Shown here in pieces: positions 8,001-16,378 of a stretch of 64,000 nucleotides of DNA; the stretch's first letter is position 1, and each line of letters begins with the position of its first letter. Under the pieces are notes generated by a model. The model ran no database searches, was not told the origin of the DNA, and saw only the letters and a list, made by a program, of their open reading frames with translations. Both the position numbers and the translations under genes were made by a program. Origin of the DNA: Paenibacillus planticolens (lineage in GTDB: Bacteria > Bacillota > Bacilli > Paenibacillales > NBRC-103111). Where the stretch lies: the NCBI RefSeq assembly GCF_013141725.1, contig NZ_WHNZ01000064.1, forward strand, positions 124,001 through 188,000. The letters run 5' to 3'.

Positions 8001-10338
8001 CGCCAAATCTTGTTAAATATACTTCGTAGCCTGGAGTGACCGCTCCAACAAAGAATTTAGGTGAAGTGCTTATAACCGGAACGTTTTTTACAGTAACGAT
8101 TTGTCCTTGTTTTGCTGCAAGATCACTTAGATTAACTATGGCAGGAGTAATAGGAGCGTTTTTATTTGTTTTTGTAAATTCTCCCTCAGTAAGCTCTGCT
8201 TCGCCGTTAAATGTTAATCTTTTACCTTTTGTGATCTCAACTTCATCACCGATAGCTACTGGCGTTTTGGTTACAGGATTGAACACCAGAATTCCACCAG
8301 TGGCATCCTGAACGTAGAAGTTGTTTGTATTCGTACCTGCTGTATAAGGGGCGGAGATAACCGTTCCTTTAATAACACCCGTTAAAGATTCGTTATCCGC
8401 TTGTGCTCTGAAACTAGCTATTGAACGAGAGTCCGGATTAACTGCAGGCTCCGCAATGAAATCTCTAGAAGTCCTAGTACTCTCTTTTTTACCGGTTGAT
8501 TTTACACTAACGAATACCTGGCCTGCATCAGTCCCCAATTGTGGAATGGAAATTATCAAGCTAGTTTGTCCAGCTATCACTTGTCCGCTTCCAAGGGATG
8601 TCACTCCTTCAGAGGTACCATATACCGTTACAAAATCACCTTCAACCAATCCTTCTACAGTTACTGTATCCGCAGTCCCGGCAGGGTTGTTTACTACAGA
8701 AATTTGTGCTGCATTAGGCGCAGTAGAAATTTGCTCGCCTGGATCTCCGCCGTTACCTGGGTCTCCGCCATTGCCTGGGTCTCCGCCATTGCCCGGATTG
8801 TCGCCGCCATTGCCCGGATTGTCGCCGCCATTGCCCGGATTGTCTCCGCCATTGCCTGGGTTGTCGCCGCCATTGCCCGGATTGTCTCCGCCATTGCCCG
8901 GATTGTCTCCGCCATTGCCTGGATTGTCTCCGCCATTGCCTGGGTTGCTGCCACCGCCTGGGTTGCTGCCACCGCCGCCACTGCCACCACTGCCCGAATT
9001 GCTGCCGTTTTCTTGGCCTGAAGATTTGTCGACAACTTGATCGCCAATTGTAGCCTTAACATTGGTGCCAATTGTATATGAAGTTGGCTTTGTTCCTATC
9101 GTTACACCATTTACATTAATGGCTGCCTGTTTAATTGTCCCTTTTCCCGAAACTTGGGCAGCGCCATCCAGCGTAAGCGTATCAACATTCGTGTCAGCAG
9201 CCATCGTAATTGCTGAACCTTGACCCGATGAAGGAACATTTAAACTGTTAATAGCACCTTCAACTAATTCAACCGATGATTTGCCTTTCAGACGAATCGT
9301 GTCAAACAGACCGGCAAGCTGAACAGTACCTGAAGCATTAATGTCTACATTTTTAAAACCTTTTTCAGTTGTAGAAAGCTTGCTTTCTTCCAATCTGGCT
9401 GAAGACAACACTTCCGTTTCCTCAACAGAAGTAGCGCCTTCTGCTACGATACGAACGTTGGGTTTAACCACTTTTAACTTGTTAATTTTACTATCATTGA
9501 TATGAATAGAATGCGTGCCGCCGCCTTTAACGACGGTTTGGCCTTTAACGGCCACCTTGCTTAAGGTTACATCGCCTTGGCCTACCTCTTCGGCCACTAC
9601 TAGCTTGCCGTCGACAGTAACATCTTTTAAATCTGCACCTGAAGCCGTAACAATAACATTTCCTTTAAGCGACTGGCCAGCAAATGATTTGGCATTATCA
9701 ACAATAGTCGTCTCGGATGAAACATTCCCTGCACGATCCAGGGACACGATTGCTTCTGCACGGCTTATTAAACCATTCGGTTTAAATAGATCTCCCGGGT
9801 AGCCATTCATATACCCTGCCTGAACGACGGATTCAATGGGAGCTTTACTCCAAGCTGCCATCTGCATGGAATCTACGAAAGCCTTTGGAGCGTTAGAAGT
9901 ACTTGCAAGCGGAAGCTTCTTAATCCGGCTTACAATGACTGCAGCCTCTTGACGTGTGATCGTTTCCAGTGGTTTTATAGTTCCGTCTTCATAGCCTTCA
10001 ATATAACCAGATGCCTTTGCTATGGCCACATCGGCATAGAACCAGTCTGAAGTGGATACATCTTTATATTTAATGTCAGCTTTCGCCGTAAAGTTAAAAG
10101 TTCGATTAACCAATGCCATGAATTCAGCTCTAGTAATACTGTTGTCCGGTTTAAATGTGCCGTCCGGGTAACCCTCAGCCAAATCTAACGCTGTCCATAC
10201 GGCAATCTGATCCTTAGCCCAATGCTTCGATAAATCAGAGTTCGTTGCGGCGTAACTTGCCTGGGGTAAAACCATTACATTGGGAACAATAAGTGCAGTG
10301 GCAATACAAAAGTTAAGCACCTTTTGAAATTTTTTCAA
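5038..10338 (-). CDS. Giant S-layer-anchored multidomain protein (SLH, OB-fold and Ig-like domains)
   Basis: About 1766 residues. A signal peptide (start MKKFQKVLNFC, end QASYA) is followed by three SLH domains (about 33-205) that bind secondary cell-wall polymer. Next come a repetitive beta-rich region (about 215-440), a Gly-rich NPGNGGD linker (about 450-535), an OB-fold-like segment with FYVQDATGGILVF, several atrophied bacterial Ig domains, a Big_4-like domain, two FN3-like repeats and two DUF6359-like OB-fold segments (VAQAM.., VAQAL..). No nuclease or phosphatase active site was seen, so an adhesive or binding role is likely. TTG at 10338 is chosen because GGCGGG lies upstream and it gives a normal signal peptide; an in-frame TTG at 10377 has no clear ribosome site. 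Confidence 0.85.
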   Translation of the reverse strand: MKKFQKVLNFCIATALIVPNVMVLPQASYAATNSDLSKHWAKDQIAVWTALDLAEGYPDGTFKPDNSITRAEFMALVNRTFNFTAKADIKYKDVSTSDWFYADVAIAKASGYIEGYEDGTIKPLETITRQEAAVIVSRIKKLPLASTSNAPKAFVDSMQMAAWSKAPIESVVQAGYMNGYPGDLFKPNGLISRAEAIVSLDRAGNVSSETTIVDNAKSFAGQSLKGNVIVTASGADLKDVTVDGKLVVAEEVGQGDVTLSKVAVKGQTVVKGGGTHSIHINDSKINKLKVVKPNVRIVAEGATSVEETEVLSSARLEESKLSTTEKGFKNVDINASGTVQLAGLFDTIRLKGKSSVELVEGAINSLNVPSSGQGSAITMAADTNVDTLTLDGAAQVSGKGTIKQAAINVNGVTIGTKPTSYTIGTNVKATIGDQVVDKSSGQENGSNSGSGGSGGGGSNPGGGSNPGNGGDNPGNGGDNPGNGGDNPGNGGDNPGNGGDNPGNGGDNPGNGGDNPGNGGDPGNGGDPGNGGDPGEQISTAPNAAQISVVNNPAGTADTVTVEGLVEGDFVTVYGTSEGVTSLGSGQVIAGQTSLIISIPQLGTDAGQVFVSVKSTGKKESTRTSRDFIAEPAVNPDSRSIASFRAQADNESLTGVIKGTVISAPYTAGTNTNNFYVQDATGGILVFNPVTKTPVAIGDEVEITKGKRLTFNGEAELTEGEFTKTNKNAPITPAIVNLSDLAAKQGQIVTVKNVPVISTSPKFFVGAVTPGYEVYLTRFGVTTSGIVVGDKVDVTGVVSIFSNNPQLLPRTNADITKSGGVSDEDAVQADTAGIVFEDLNAVVSNLDLPSEGASGSTITWVSNNPSVVTNAGAVTRPSKGQANGQAILTATIRKGLVSRTKDFLVTVLPETVSNQEAVANAKAELTLSYTGLDNSIKLPVAGTDGTSVTWTLKNNAHSTIVNVSTGTVNRFDMESDTDVTLIATITKGAVSDTKEIMIHVIKGQQMPQVNTVKANHVVVTGTAKAGTTVTVNTGQQVLGTAVADSVTGAFSVSITNQPEGTVLEVIASSVGYTSDAAYVLVVNAGSMTDSEAVNGAVAALTDNSIKQLNTSLSDVKTALNLPTSGLNGTTIVWGSDKPAVLGTNGAIKRPMLGDPDADVTLTATISKNGTQAVKTFAVVVKAQTEALKVVSFNDMAVSISKGTAYSLPAKATANMSDGTTTQLDVVWNPSTVDTSVAGTYNFVGSTSLYTATVKLVLTVTEAPSALTVAQAMATASGTSIIVEGYIQNVEANTQFPGYGIYLDDKVGTNSSTSLIVKFANGDRNGDFSVAKAANKKVRITGKIIDSAYSSKKGFSSDYAKIEPVGGDSVPNAAPTASNVQITGTAKVGQTLTGSYNYADADNDAEGTSVFKWYQVNGSTETVIPGATGKTYVVQQADVGKALRFEVTPIASAGTTTGVAAKSTISAIVADNTIPSNPINDLVSKGHTATTASFDFTAPTGATLVELFYSQDSGATWNKATTDSVLNAASNTATAINLAANTTYSFKIAVTGGSYAGESNIVSVKTDAVAPVAISDLSATAHTATTVSLSFTAPTGATVVQMVYSKDNGANWLPATTELNLSSASVSAKAINLTADTSYQFKLVVTGGSYAGDSNVIAVKTAVSPPAALTVAQALVVANNTVITVEGYIQDVEGNTGAAGYGIFLADKTGKTNDTTALIIKLKAADRAIFSKTAAANKKVRISGTILNTAYVSKKGFLDVYTELVFVD
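8737..8990 (-). repeat. In-frame minisatellite encoding (NPGNGGD)n
   Basis: About eight near-identical 21-bp units plus three 18-bp PGNGGD units encode a flexible Gly/Asn/Pro linker between the SLH/beta region and the OB/Ig region. Units differ mostly at silent positions. Length changes by slippage would stay in frame. The long proline-rich open frame on the other strand is a by-product of the repeat. Confidence 0.9.
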
Positions 10339-10604
10339 GAGTCTATCCCGCCTTCTACTTTTTTTGAATTCAGACAAAATGGTATAAGAGCATCCATAGT
10401 CCTACTGCATTCGTATATTCGCAAGAGCCTCCTTATTACAGATAGCATAGGACTTTAGGTGGATGTACCCGCACACATTTTTTAAAGATACCAATGAATT
10501 ATATCAAGTACGAAAAAAAATACACGTTAAGTCTTTGTAAAAATGCTGCTAAAACCATCATTAATATTGTGGATTTCGTCATTTCCTAATGCCTATGCTG
10601 CATC

Positions 10605-10649
10605 AAAACGGCAGCCATGGACGAATAGTAAAGTCCTTGACTGCCGTTT
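10605..10649 (-). terminator. Terminator of the MDR oxidoreductase gene
   Basis: AAACGGCAG and CTGCCGTTT form a stem just beyond the stop at 10664, with T-rich sequence following on the minus strand. The remaining gap, 10339-10604, is an AT-rich leader without a supported gene. Confidence 0.7.
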
Positions 10650-10663
10650 GTATAAAATGATAT

Positions 10664-11632
10664 TCATCTAAACGTAGGAATGAAAACGACTCGTTGCCCG
10701 AGGTTAGAGGGGGCATTCCAGACATCCTCCACTTTGGAAAGCGGGAATGATGCTAAATTCACGGTTAGCTTGCCAGTCGCAATAGCGTCGATAAGTGCTG
10801 GGAATTCAGCTACATATCCAGCAGTCGAGACCGAGCCTTGGCCACTACCTAATAATTGGAAATTGGCGGATCGAAGTGCAACGGAAGGCACAGCAGCCGT
10901 AGGACCAGCGACGGAACCAATTTGGATCCAAGTCAAAGCTCGGCTTCGATCCGTTCTCTTTGTCAGCATGGGAAGCATCGCAAGTTCGGCCGGTTTTCCC
11001 CAGAGATAGTCGATAACGATATCTACTTCAGACGCAGCCTCTCCGAGCCGTTCAGCTGCCTCTTCAGGATCCCCGGCAAGGGAGACAACAGTGTCGGCGC
11101 CTAGCGCAGCAAGAGAATTGAGACGCTCCTGATCACGTCCGGCACCGATCACTTTACTTGCGCCAAGAAGTTTGGCAATTTGGACAGCCATCTGACCTGA
11201 ATTTCCAGTAGCGCCGAGCACAAGAACTTTATGTCCCGGTTGGAAATCGATTCGGCGCTGCAGAGCTACCCAAGACGACATCGCCGGGTTCATTGCTGCA
11301 GCGATTAGAACAGGATCAACTCCCTCGGGTAAAGGCACGCTGCGACGCAGGTCAATAACTGTCTTCTCTGCAAACGTTCCAAACGAGGTGTCCGGAGCTA
11401 CGAAATAAACCAATTGGCCGTCCGGCAGCCGCCCAACTCCGTCAATTCCAGGGATTAGCGGTAATTCGTCTGTACTTGTATAGTGAGAACCATTTGCCTG
11501 AGAACGCACGCGAGTGTGCAACCCCGCGGCTAGTACGTCGGCAAGTATTTCATTCTTTCCGGACGGTTGCGGATCATCAAAAACTTCATATTTGGGAGTT
11601 GTATGAAAAGAACGCACAACAGCAGCATACAT
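10664..11632 (-). CDS. Zinc-independent MDR oxidoreductase (quinone oxidoreductase-like)
   Basis: 322 residues from ATG at 11632, which has GGAG eight bases upstream; an upstream in-frame start at 11686 lies in the promoter and is rejected. The N-terminal GroES-like domain lacks the GHE and cysteine zinc ligands. The Rossmann domain has VLVLGATGNSGQMAVQIAK followed by VIGAGR, typical of NAD(P)H-dependent medium-chain reductases. Such enzymes reduce quinones or reactive alkenals. It is divergent from a MarR regulator with a palindrome between them, the usual layout for electrophile- or quinone-induced reductases. Confidence 0.85.
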   Translation of the reverse strand: MYAAVVRSFHTTPKYEVFDDPQPSGKNEILADVLAAGLHTRVRSQANGSHYTSTDELPLIPGIDGVGRLPDGQLVYFVAPDTSFGTFAEKTVIDLRRSVPLPEGVDPVLIAAAMNPAMSSWVALQRRIDFQPGHKVLVLGATGNSGQMAVQIAKLLGASKVIGAGRDQERLNSLAALGADTVVSLAGDPEEAAERLGEAASEVDIVIDYLWGKPAELAMLPMLTKRTDRSRALTWIQIGSVAGPTAAVPSVALRSANFQLLGSGQGSVSTAGYVAEFPALIDAIATGKLTVNLASFPLSKVEDVWNAPSNLGQRVVFIPTFR

Positions 11633-11678
11633 AATAAGACCTCCAATCGCGACTTTGCTCACATTTTTAGTTTGTGAT

Positions 11679-11696
11679 ACAAACAATATAGTTTGT
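11679..11696. promoter_or_regulatory. Candidate MarR operator
   Basis: ACAAAC-N6-GTTTGT, with an AT-only centre, lies about 47 bp upstream of the oxidoreductase start in the divergent gap. Its length and AT-rich symmetry fit MarR-family sites. Binding is inferred from position. Confidence 0.45.
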
Positions 11697-11804
11697 TTCG
11701 CGTATTAAGTCAATGGCTGCTGTGGTATACTAGCAAGAGAATTATCCAAACTACATGGCTTTCGTGCCAGTTGTGCGAATCCAGCTAAGTCCGGAGTGAC
11801 AAAT

Positions 11805-12245
11805 TTGAACATTGACTCATTCAACATTCACAACGATCTCTCAATTGTAGATAGCATGGTACAATTTTCGCACCTTATCCAGTCCACTCTCAGCCGAGTT
11901 GGAGCCAGCCACGAACTTTCGCTCATTCAGATTCGACTGCTTGGAATTCTACGGGATCGAGAACCAACCATGCAGCAGCTAGCTCAGTATCTCAACCTCG
12001 ACAAATCCAGCATTACCGGCCTAATAGATCGCGCTGAACGTCGTGGACTCGTCGAACGTACGGTAGCTCCTAACGACCGGCGGGGATTCAACGTGAAAAT
12101 CACCCCTGCCGGTATGCAGCTCGTACATGTGGTCGGTCTTGAGATAGAGCGTCAAATACACGCTGTCATCGAAGTTCTGACTGAGACTGAACGCTCACAC
12201 CTCACAGCCCTTGCATCCAAAATCATAGAATCGGCTTCCGTTTGA
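11805..12245 (+). CDS. MarR-family transcriptional regulator
   Basis: About 146 residues with the MarR winged helix: PTMQQLAQYLNLDKSSITGL, then the wing VAPNDRRGFNVKITPAG (the DRR...L/V-T motif). TTG at 11805 has GGAG eight bases upstream; GTG at 11796 overlaps that site and is less likely. No redox cysteine was seen in the N-terminal helix, so direct oxidation as in OhrR is unlikely and ligand binding is favoured. It probably represses the divergent oxidoreductase and itself. Confidence 0.87.
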   Translation: MNIDSFNIHNDLSIVDSMVQFSHLIQSTLSRVGASHELSLIQIRLLGILRDREPTMQQLAQYLNLDKSSITGLIDRAERRGLVERTVAPNDRRGFNVKITPAGMQLVHVVGLEIERQIHAVIEVLTETERSHLTALASKIIESASV

Positions 12246-12261
12246 GATCCACCTGATTAAA

Positions 12262-12441
12262 GGGAACTCCGATCCCTTATTTCGGCGAAAAGCGGAATAT
12301 CGGGCATGCGCGGGGAACTACAGGGTCTTATTTCACCTCAATCATCTAACTTTCTGTTCAGAATGCTGAAATAGCGGCCCCTAGTTCCCTCCCTCTCGCC
12401 CAACGGGCTGTTTCCAGCCAAATAACGCCCTGTAGTTCCCC
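12262..12441. repeat. Intergenic repeat family A, copy 1
   Basis: Four related ~21-bp units: forward at 12262-12282 and 12312-12333, reverse at 12369-12389 and 12420-12441. Forward units read G(G)GGAACTAC..GGG..TTATTT and reverse units are their complement. Unit spacing (50 and 52 bp) and overall length match copy 2 at 44556-44733. The nested inverted order would let a transcript fold into a long two-part hairpin. No gene is seen in 12246-12569. Confidence 0.8.
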
Positions 12442-12509
12442 TGAGCTCAGAATGTGCTACTCTGCTTCATTTCCTTCCTTACCGGGCGAAGCGCAGCGTA
12501 CCCAAAACA

Positions 12510-12536
12510 GACCGGAACTCCTCAGAGTCCCGGTCC
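12510..12536. terminator. Bidirectional terminator between MarR and GH27 genes
   Basis: GACCGGAACTC pairs with GAGTCCCGGTC (10 of 11 pairs) over a four-base loop. It is followed by CTTATT on the plus strand and TGTTTTGG on the minus strand. It could serve the convergent marR and GH27 genes. Confidence 0.7.
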
Positions 12537-12569
12537 TTATTCTACCTATCTAGCATCCCACTACGCATA

Positions 12570-15311
12570 TTATTGAAGAATGGCTTTTGCTACGATTGCA
12601 AGATCTACAATGTCAACCTTGCCGTCATGGTTCACATCCGCTTTTTCGTTCCAACCCGCCTGAACTTGATCTATACCGAATGCCGCTGCGACAATCGCCA
12701 AGTCGCCTATAGTGACGCCGCCTTGTCCATTGATGTCTGCAGAAATTCGTTTGGCGTCGAACGCTTGAACGGCTGCATCCAATGCGGCCTTCGCGCTGTC
12801 AACCTGTTGCTGAAGAGCATTCCCATTGTTTGCTGTAGCACGTGCCGCATCGATTACTGACTTAAGCTTCGCTTTGGAGCCTGCTGCATAGAACCCGTCT
12901 CCGTCGCCTTCCACAGCAGCATCGTATTTTGCCTGGGCACTATCGATCGATGCATTCAGGAGCGACTTATCTACGGATACATAGCTGACTTGTACTACTT
13001 GGGAGGCTTCGCCGACCTGCAGTTCGTGCCCCTGTCCGTTGGCAATCACAACATGGTAAACTGAAATGGTCGTATTAGTTGACTGAACTACAGATTTGGC
13101 GGCAAATTTGAGTACGAGCACATCGCCTTGGGCAGGCACATTGGCACCAACGCCAGCAGCCACAATCCGGACTTGCCCCGGTGCTGTCTCCTTTTGATCG
13201 ATAACTTGGAATCCGTCCTTCAGCGAAGCAACCGATTCGAACTTCAAAATCGCCGGATCATAGTGAAGCGTCGCATCTTGCGCATACACCGTTTGGTATC
13301 CGCTTTGCCAAATATTGCTCAATCCCAGCTTAACATCGAAAGTTTGGCCAGAGCTAACCTGCTTTAACCCTGTCAATGTAGACTGCGGCACGGATGACAC
13401 TGCATTTACAGTAACGTTGATGTCGGTTGTCAATGCCGCGTTGTTCGGATTGGCTACGCCAGGAGGCAAGCTGACCGTTCCATTTACTGTGAACGTTTGC
13501 TCTGCCTTGATTTCAGGATTGTAGCTTGTTCCATCTACATTCCAGAGAACATTGGCATTTCCTTTTCCAATATCGGTAACGAGTTCTACGGTTTCAGGCA
13601 GCCCAAGGGCGCTAGCTGTCCTCTCCGTTCCATTCGCCACCCCGGTGACTTTAGCCGGCGCTGTGACATTTACCAGCTTAGGAGGCACATACTCAATATA
13701 ATCGATATCAGGAGCATAAGCGGTGTCGTTGCTGAATTTTATCGTGTTCTCCCCGGCGTTCAGCCGCAATGTCACGGCTTTTGTTTGGCCAGTTGTCCAA
13801 TTGCCTGCGGCTGCAAAATTAATTGTTTCCGCTGCCCCGCCGTTGACAGATATCTTCACTGACCGAACTTCGCCGGAGTAATATCTAATATTTACCGTAT
13901 AATCGCCTGCAATAGGTGCAATCACATTATTAAATGTAAGCGTGTTTGCAGCACCATTCCCGATCCATCCTACTTTTTTGCCGCTGGAAGCGGTTGATTC
14001 GCTACTGATACGAACGGCTCCGCCCAAAGTGTTGGCAGAGGACTCCGCCTCGTACTTTGTCACGAAAATTGGCGTTGGCGGAATTGGGGTCCCCTTAACT
14101 TTCAGAAGAACAATTCCGTGCGCAGGGACATTTACCTGATAGGAATTTGCAATCGTACCTTTGTCCTGATGCGCCCACAAATCCCGAACCGTCACGTTGG
14201 TATCAAGACCAATATTGTCCCAATTTACTGACATATTCACTGCAGTATCTCCGCGGTTCAGCAAGCCGACTGCTTTTTCTCCACTGTTTGCAGAACCGAG
14301 CGACTTGACCCACACTTCCTGATCGCCATTATCGATCATGCGGGTTCCTTGAATACCAGCCGGATCCTGATTAATAGCGATGACCTCCGAATTCGTCAAA
14401 ATATCCTTCGTTTGCTGTGACATCGTGCGCAAATCATTACCTGCGATAAGCGGAGAAGCCATGATCGACCACATGCTGAAATGCGTTTTATCCTCTTCAT
14501 AACTCATGCCATTGCCTACTTGCAGCATATCCATATGGTTAAAATGACCAGGACCCGCGTACTGCGCCAGATCCGCATTGAGATCAACAATATCCATGAT
14601 TGAACTGAATTTCGGAGCAATGTCTCCCGATACCCGCCATTGATTGCCTACATCCGTCACCCATGCACCTGGAAATTTCCAATTGCATACTTCGTACATA
14701 ACCGGAATTCCCGTTGCCAAAATATGATCTCGTATTTTTGTATATTCCGTTTGAGGGTTCAGTCCCATTTTGTCTGCGCCGCACCAGTCGACTTTGATAA
14801 AATCGTATCCCCAAGTTTTGATAAACATATCAAAATCTTGTTGGCGATGATCGTAGCTTCCATCGCCTGGCTGCGATAAGTCATCGGCTTTATCCCAATA
14901 ATACCCGCATGTATTTCTGCCTGCATCGGTATAAATCCCTGCTTTCAAGCCTTTCGAATGGATATAGTCCGCAATCGCTTTCATACCGTTCGGAAATCTA
15001 GAATTCGGTTGCACAAAGCCATTCGCGTCCCGGCCCCCAAAAAATCCATCGTCAATATTAATATTCGTGTAGCCTGCCGCTTTCATGCCGCTGTTGACCA
15101 GCTCATCTGTTTCCTCCTTAATGATTTGCTCATTAATTTTTACACGGAATGCATTCCAACTAGACCATGCCATCATTGGCGTGCGGCCCAAACCATTCTC
15201 GAGCGCATGAGCCGGTTGTGGCGGCACAATATTGCTCATAAACAATAAACAAGTAATCAGTAGAAAGACTGCTATCGTTTTGTGCAATTTTCCCGTTTGT
15301 AAGGCTAACAT
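12570..15311 (-). CDS. Secreted GH27 alpha-galactosidase-like enzyme with CBM, cohesin, FIVAR and dockerin domains
   Basis: 913 residues. A signal peptide (about 1-36) precedes a GH27 barrel (about 38-320) with TPMMAWSSWNAF, the nucleophile Asp175 in KVDWCG and the acid/base Asp230 in WRVSGD. A beta domain follows, then a CBM6/35-like module (about 418-545), a linker domain, a cohesin-like module (about 635-770), a FIVAR-like helical module (about 780-855) and a dockerin (about 858-913). The first dockerin loop reads DINGQG, losing one calcium ligand; the second, DVNHDG, is intact. The GH27 recognition motif is CNW rather than the CEW known from alpha-galactosidases, so the exact sugar is uncertain. 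It is the last gene of the glycosidase run. Confidence 0.9.
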   Translation of the reverse strand: MLALQTGKLHKTIAVFLLITCLLFMSNIVPPQPAHALENGLGRTPMMAWSSWNAFRVKINEQIIKEETDELVNSGMKAAGYTNINIDDGFFGGRDANGFVQPNSRFPNGMKAIADYIHSKGLKAGIYTDAGRNTCGYYWDKADDLSQPGDGSYDHRQQDFDMFIKTWGYDFIKVDWCGADKMGLNPQTEYTKIRDHILATGIPVMYEVCNWKFPGAWVTDVGNQWRVSGDIAPKFSSIMDIVDLNADLAQYAGPGHFNHMDMLQVGNGMSYEEDKTHFSMWSIMASPLIAGNDLRTMSQQTKDILTNSEVIAINQDPAGIQGTRMIDNGDQEVWVKSLGSANSGEKAVGLLNRGDTAVNMSVNWDNIGLDTNVTVRDLWAHQDKGTIANSYQVNVPAHGIVLLKVKGTPIPPTPIFVTKYEAESSANTLGGAVRISSESTASSGKKVGWIGNGAANTLTFNNVIAPIAGDYTVNIRYYSGEVRSVKISVNGGAAETINFAAAGNWTTGQTKAVTLRLNAGENTIKFSNDTAYAPDIDYIEYVPPKLVNVTAPAKVTGVANGTERTASALGLPETVELVTDIGKGNANVLWNVDGTSYNPEIKAEQTFTVNGTVSLPPGVANPNNAALTTDINVTVNAVSSVPQSTLTGLKQVSSGQTFDVKLGLSNIWQSGYQTVYAQDATLHYDPAILKFESVASLKDGFQVIDQKETAPGQVRIVAAGVGANVPAQGDVLVLKFAAKSVVQSTNTTISVYHVVIANGQGHELQVGEASQVVQVSYVSVDKSLLNASIDSAQAKYDAAVEGDGDGFYAAGSKAKLKSVIDAARATANNGNALQQQVDSAKAALDAAVQAFDAKRISADINGQGGVTIGDLAIVAAAFGIDQVQAGWNEKADVNHDGKVDIVDLAIVAKAILQ

Positions 15312-15352
15312 TTCTGAATCTCCCTTCTGTTACAGCTTCATACATGCCCGAT

Positions 15353-16378
15353 TTACCCAACAATTTTGCTGGCAATGAAAACAAGGTCCTCCAAACCGAT
15401 TTTGCCATCGTTCGTTACGTCGGCTTGCTTCACAAGCTCCCAATCCGGACTGCCCGAATCTTTGCCATAATTCGCCGCCACGAGGGCGAGATCGCCAATG
15501 CTCACTTTGCCGTCATGATTCACATCGCCAGGGATGCCTGGATTAATGATCGGCGTCACATTGATCTTCATCGAGGAAGCAATCGCATCGGATTCCGCTC
15601 CCTGTCCATCAGCCAGTATCGCTTTGGCTACTGAGATCGTGCCTTCCGTCGCCTGTGACACTGCTTTCGCTCGGAAAGTCAGCTCCAACAGCTGCAAATT
15701 GCCGGTAATCGCATGCGAAGCGCCTTCGCTTGCCACGAGCATGCGGATTTTGCCAAGCGTATCCTTCCCCGCACCCAAGAGGCTGATCCCTGACGGCAAG
15801 GACTTCGCAGACACGAATTCCATTACATTGGCGTCATAATCAAGCGTAATATCCTCCGCATACACAGCATGCGTAACGTTGTTCAGCCCGATTTGTACGT
15901 TGAACTCCTGGCCTCCAACGACGGAGCTTCCCGCCGTTAAAGTTGTTGCCGGGAAGAAGCCTCCCTCACGCTGAACCGGGATGATTTCATAGATTTGAGG
16001 CTTGATGTCGCCGTTCCACTGAATTCTCACTTCCAAGACATGCTCATAATTAGCCGTATTTATCGCGTTGTACGATTGAGATAGCGTAACCGCCTGATGC
16101 CAGCCGTTTCCACCCCTTACCGATACTTCGGCATTAGAAATGCTCGTTGGATTTTGCAAAATAATCACTTGGCTTACCTCGGTAAACTTGGACAACTTGT
16201 AGTTCAAATAACCAGGCTTCGCATCGCCTTTTGGCGTGTAGAACGTAGATAATTTATGATCCGTTGTGTAAAAGGCTTCTTTACCCGTTTCCCCCTGTGG
16301 GTTTACTTGAAACGCCGGAAGCTCGGTTCCGGGCTTATCCAGACCTTCATTGACGATGATTTCATTAAGCGCGAGCCA
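15353..16378 (-). repeat. High-identity tract shared by the two GH84 genes (3' part, copy 1)
   Basis: This stretch matches 19540-20565 with no net indel and only scattered changes. It encodes the last discoidin-like segment, the cohesin and the dockerin. Identity falls abruptly upstream of GCGAGCCA (16371-16378). The pattern suggests recent gene conversion or a recent partial duplication. Confidence 0.8.

Noticed and set aside
8456..9040. Long plus-strand open frame with Pro-rich repeats opposite the SLH protein
   Set aside because: It is the complement of the NPGNGGD minisatellite; it has no ribosome site and lies wholly within a real gene.
10338..10424. Possible short leader frame (TTG at 10424, after AAGGAGG) ending in a TTGA overlap with the SLH protein start
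   Set aside because: Only three bases separate the ribosome site from the TTG, and a frame this short can arise by chance.
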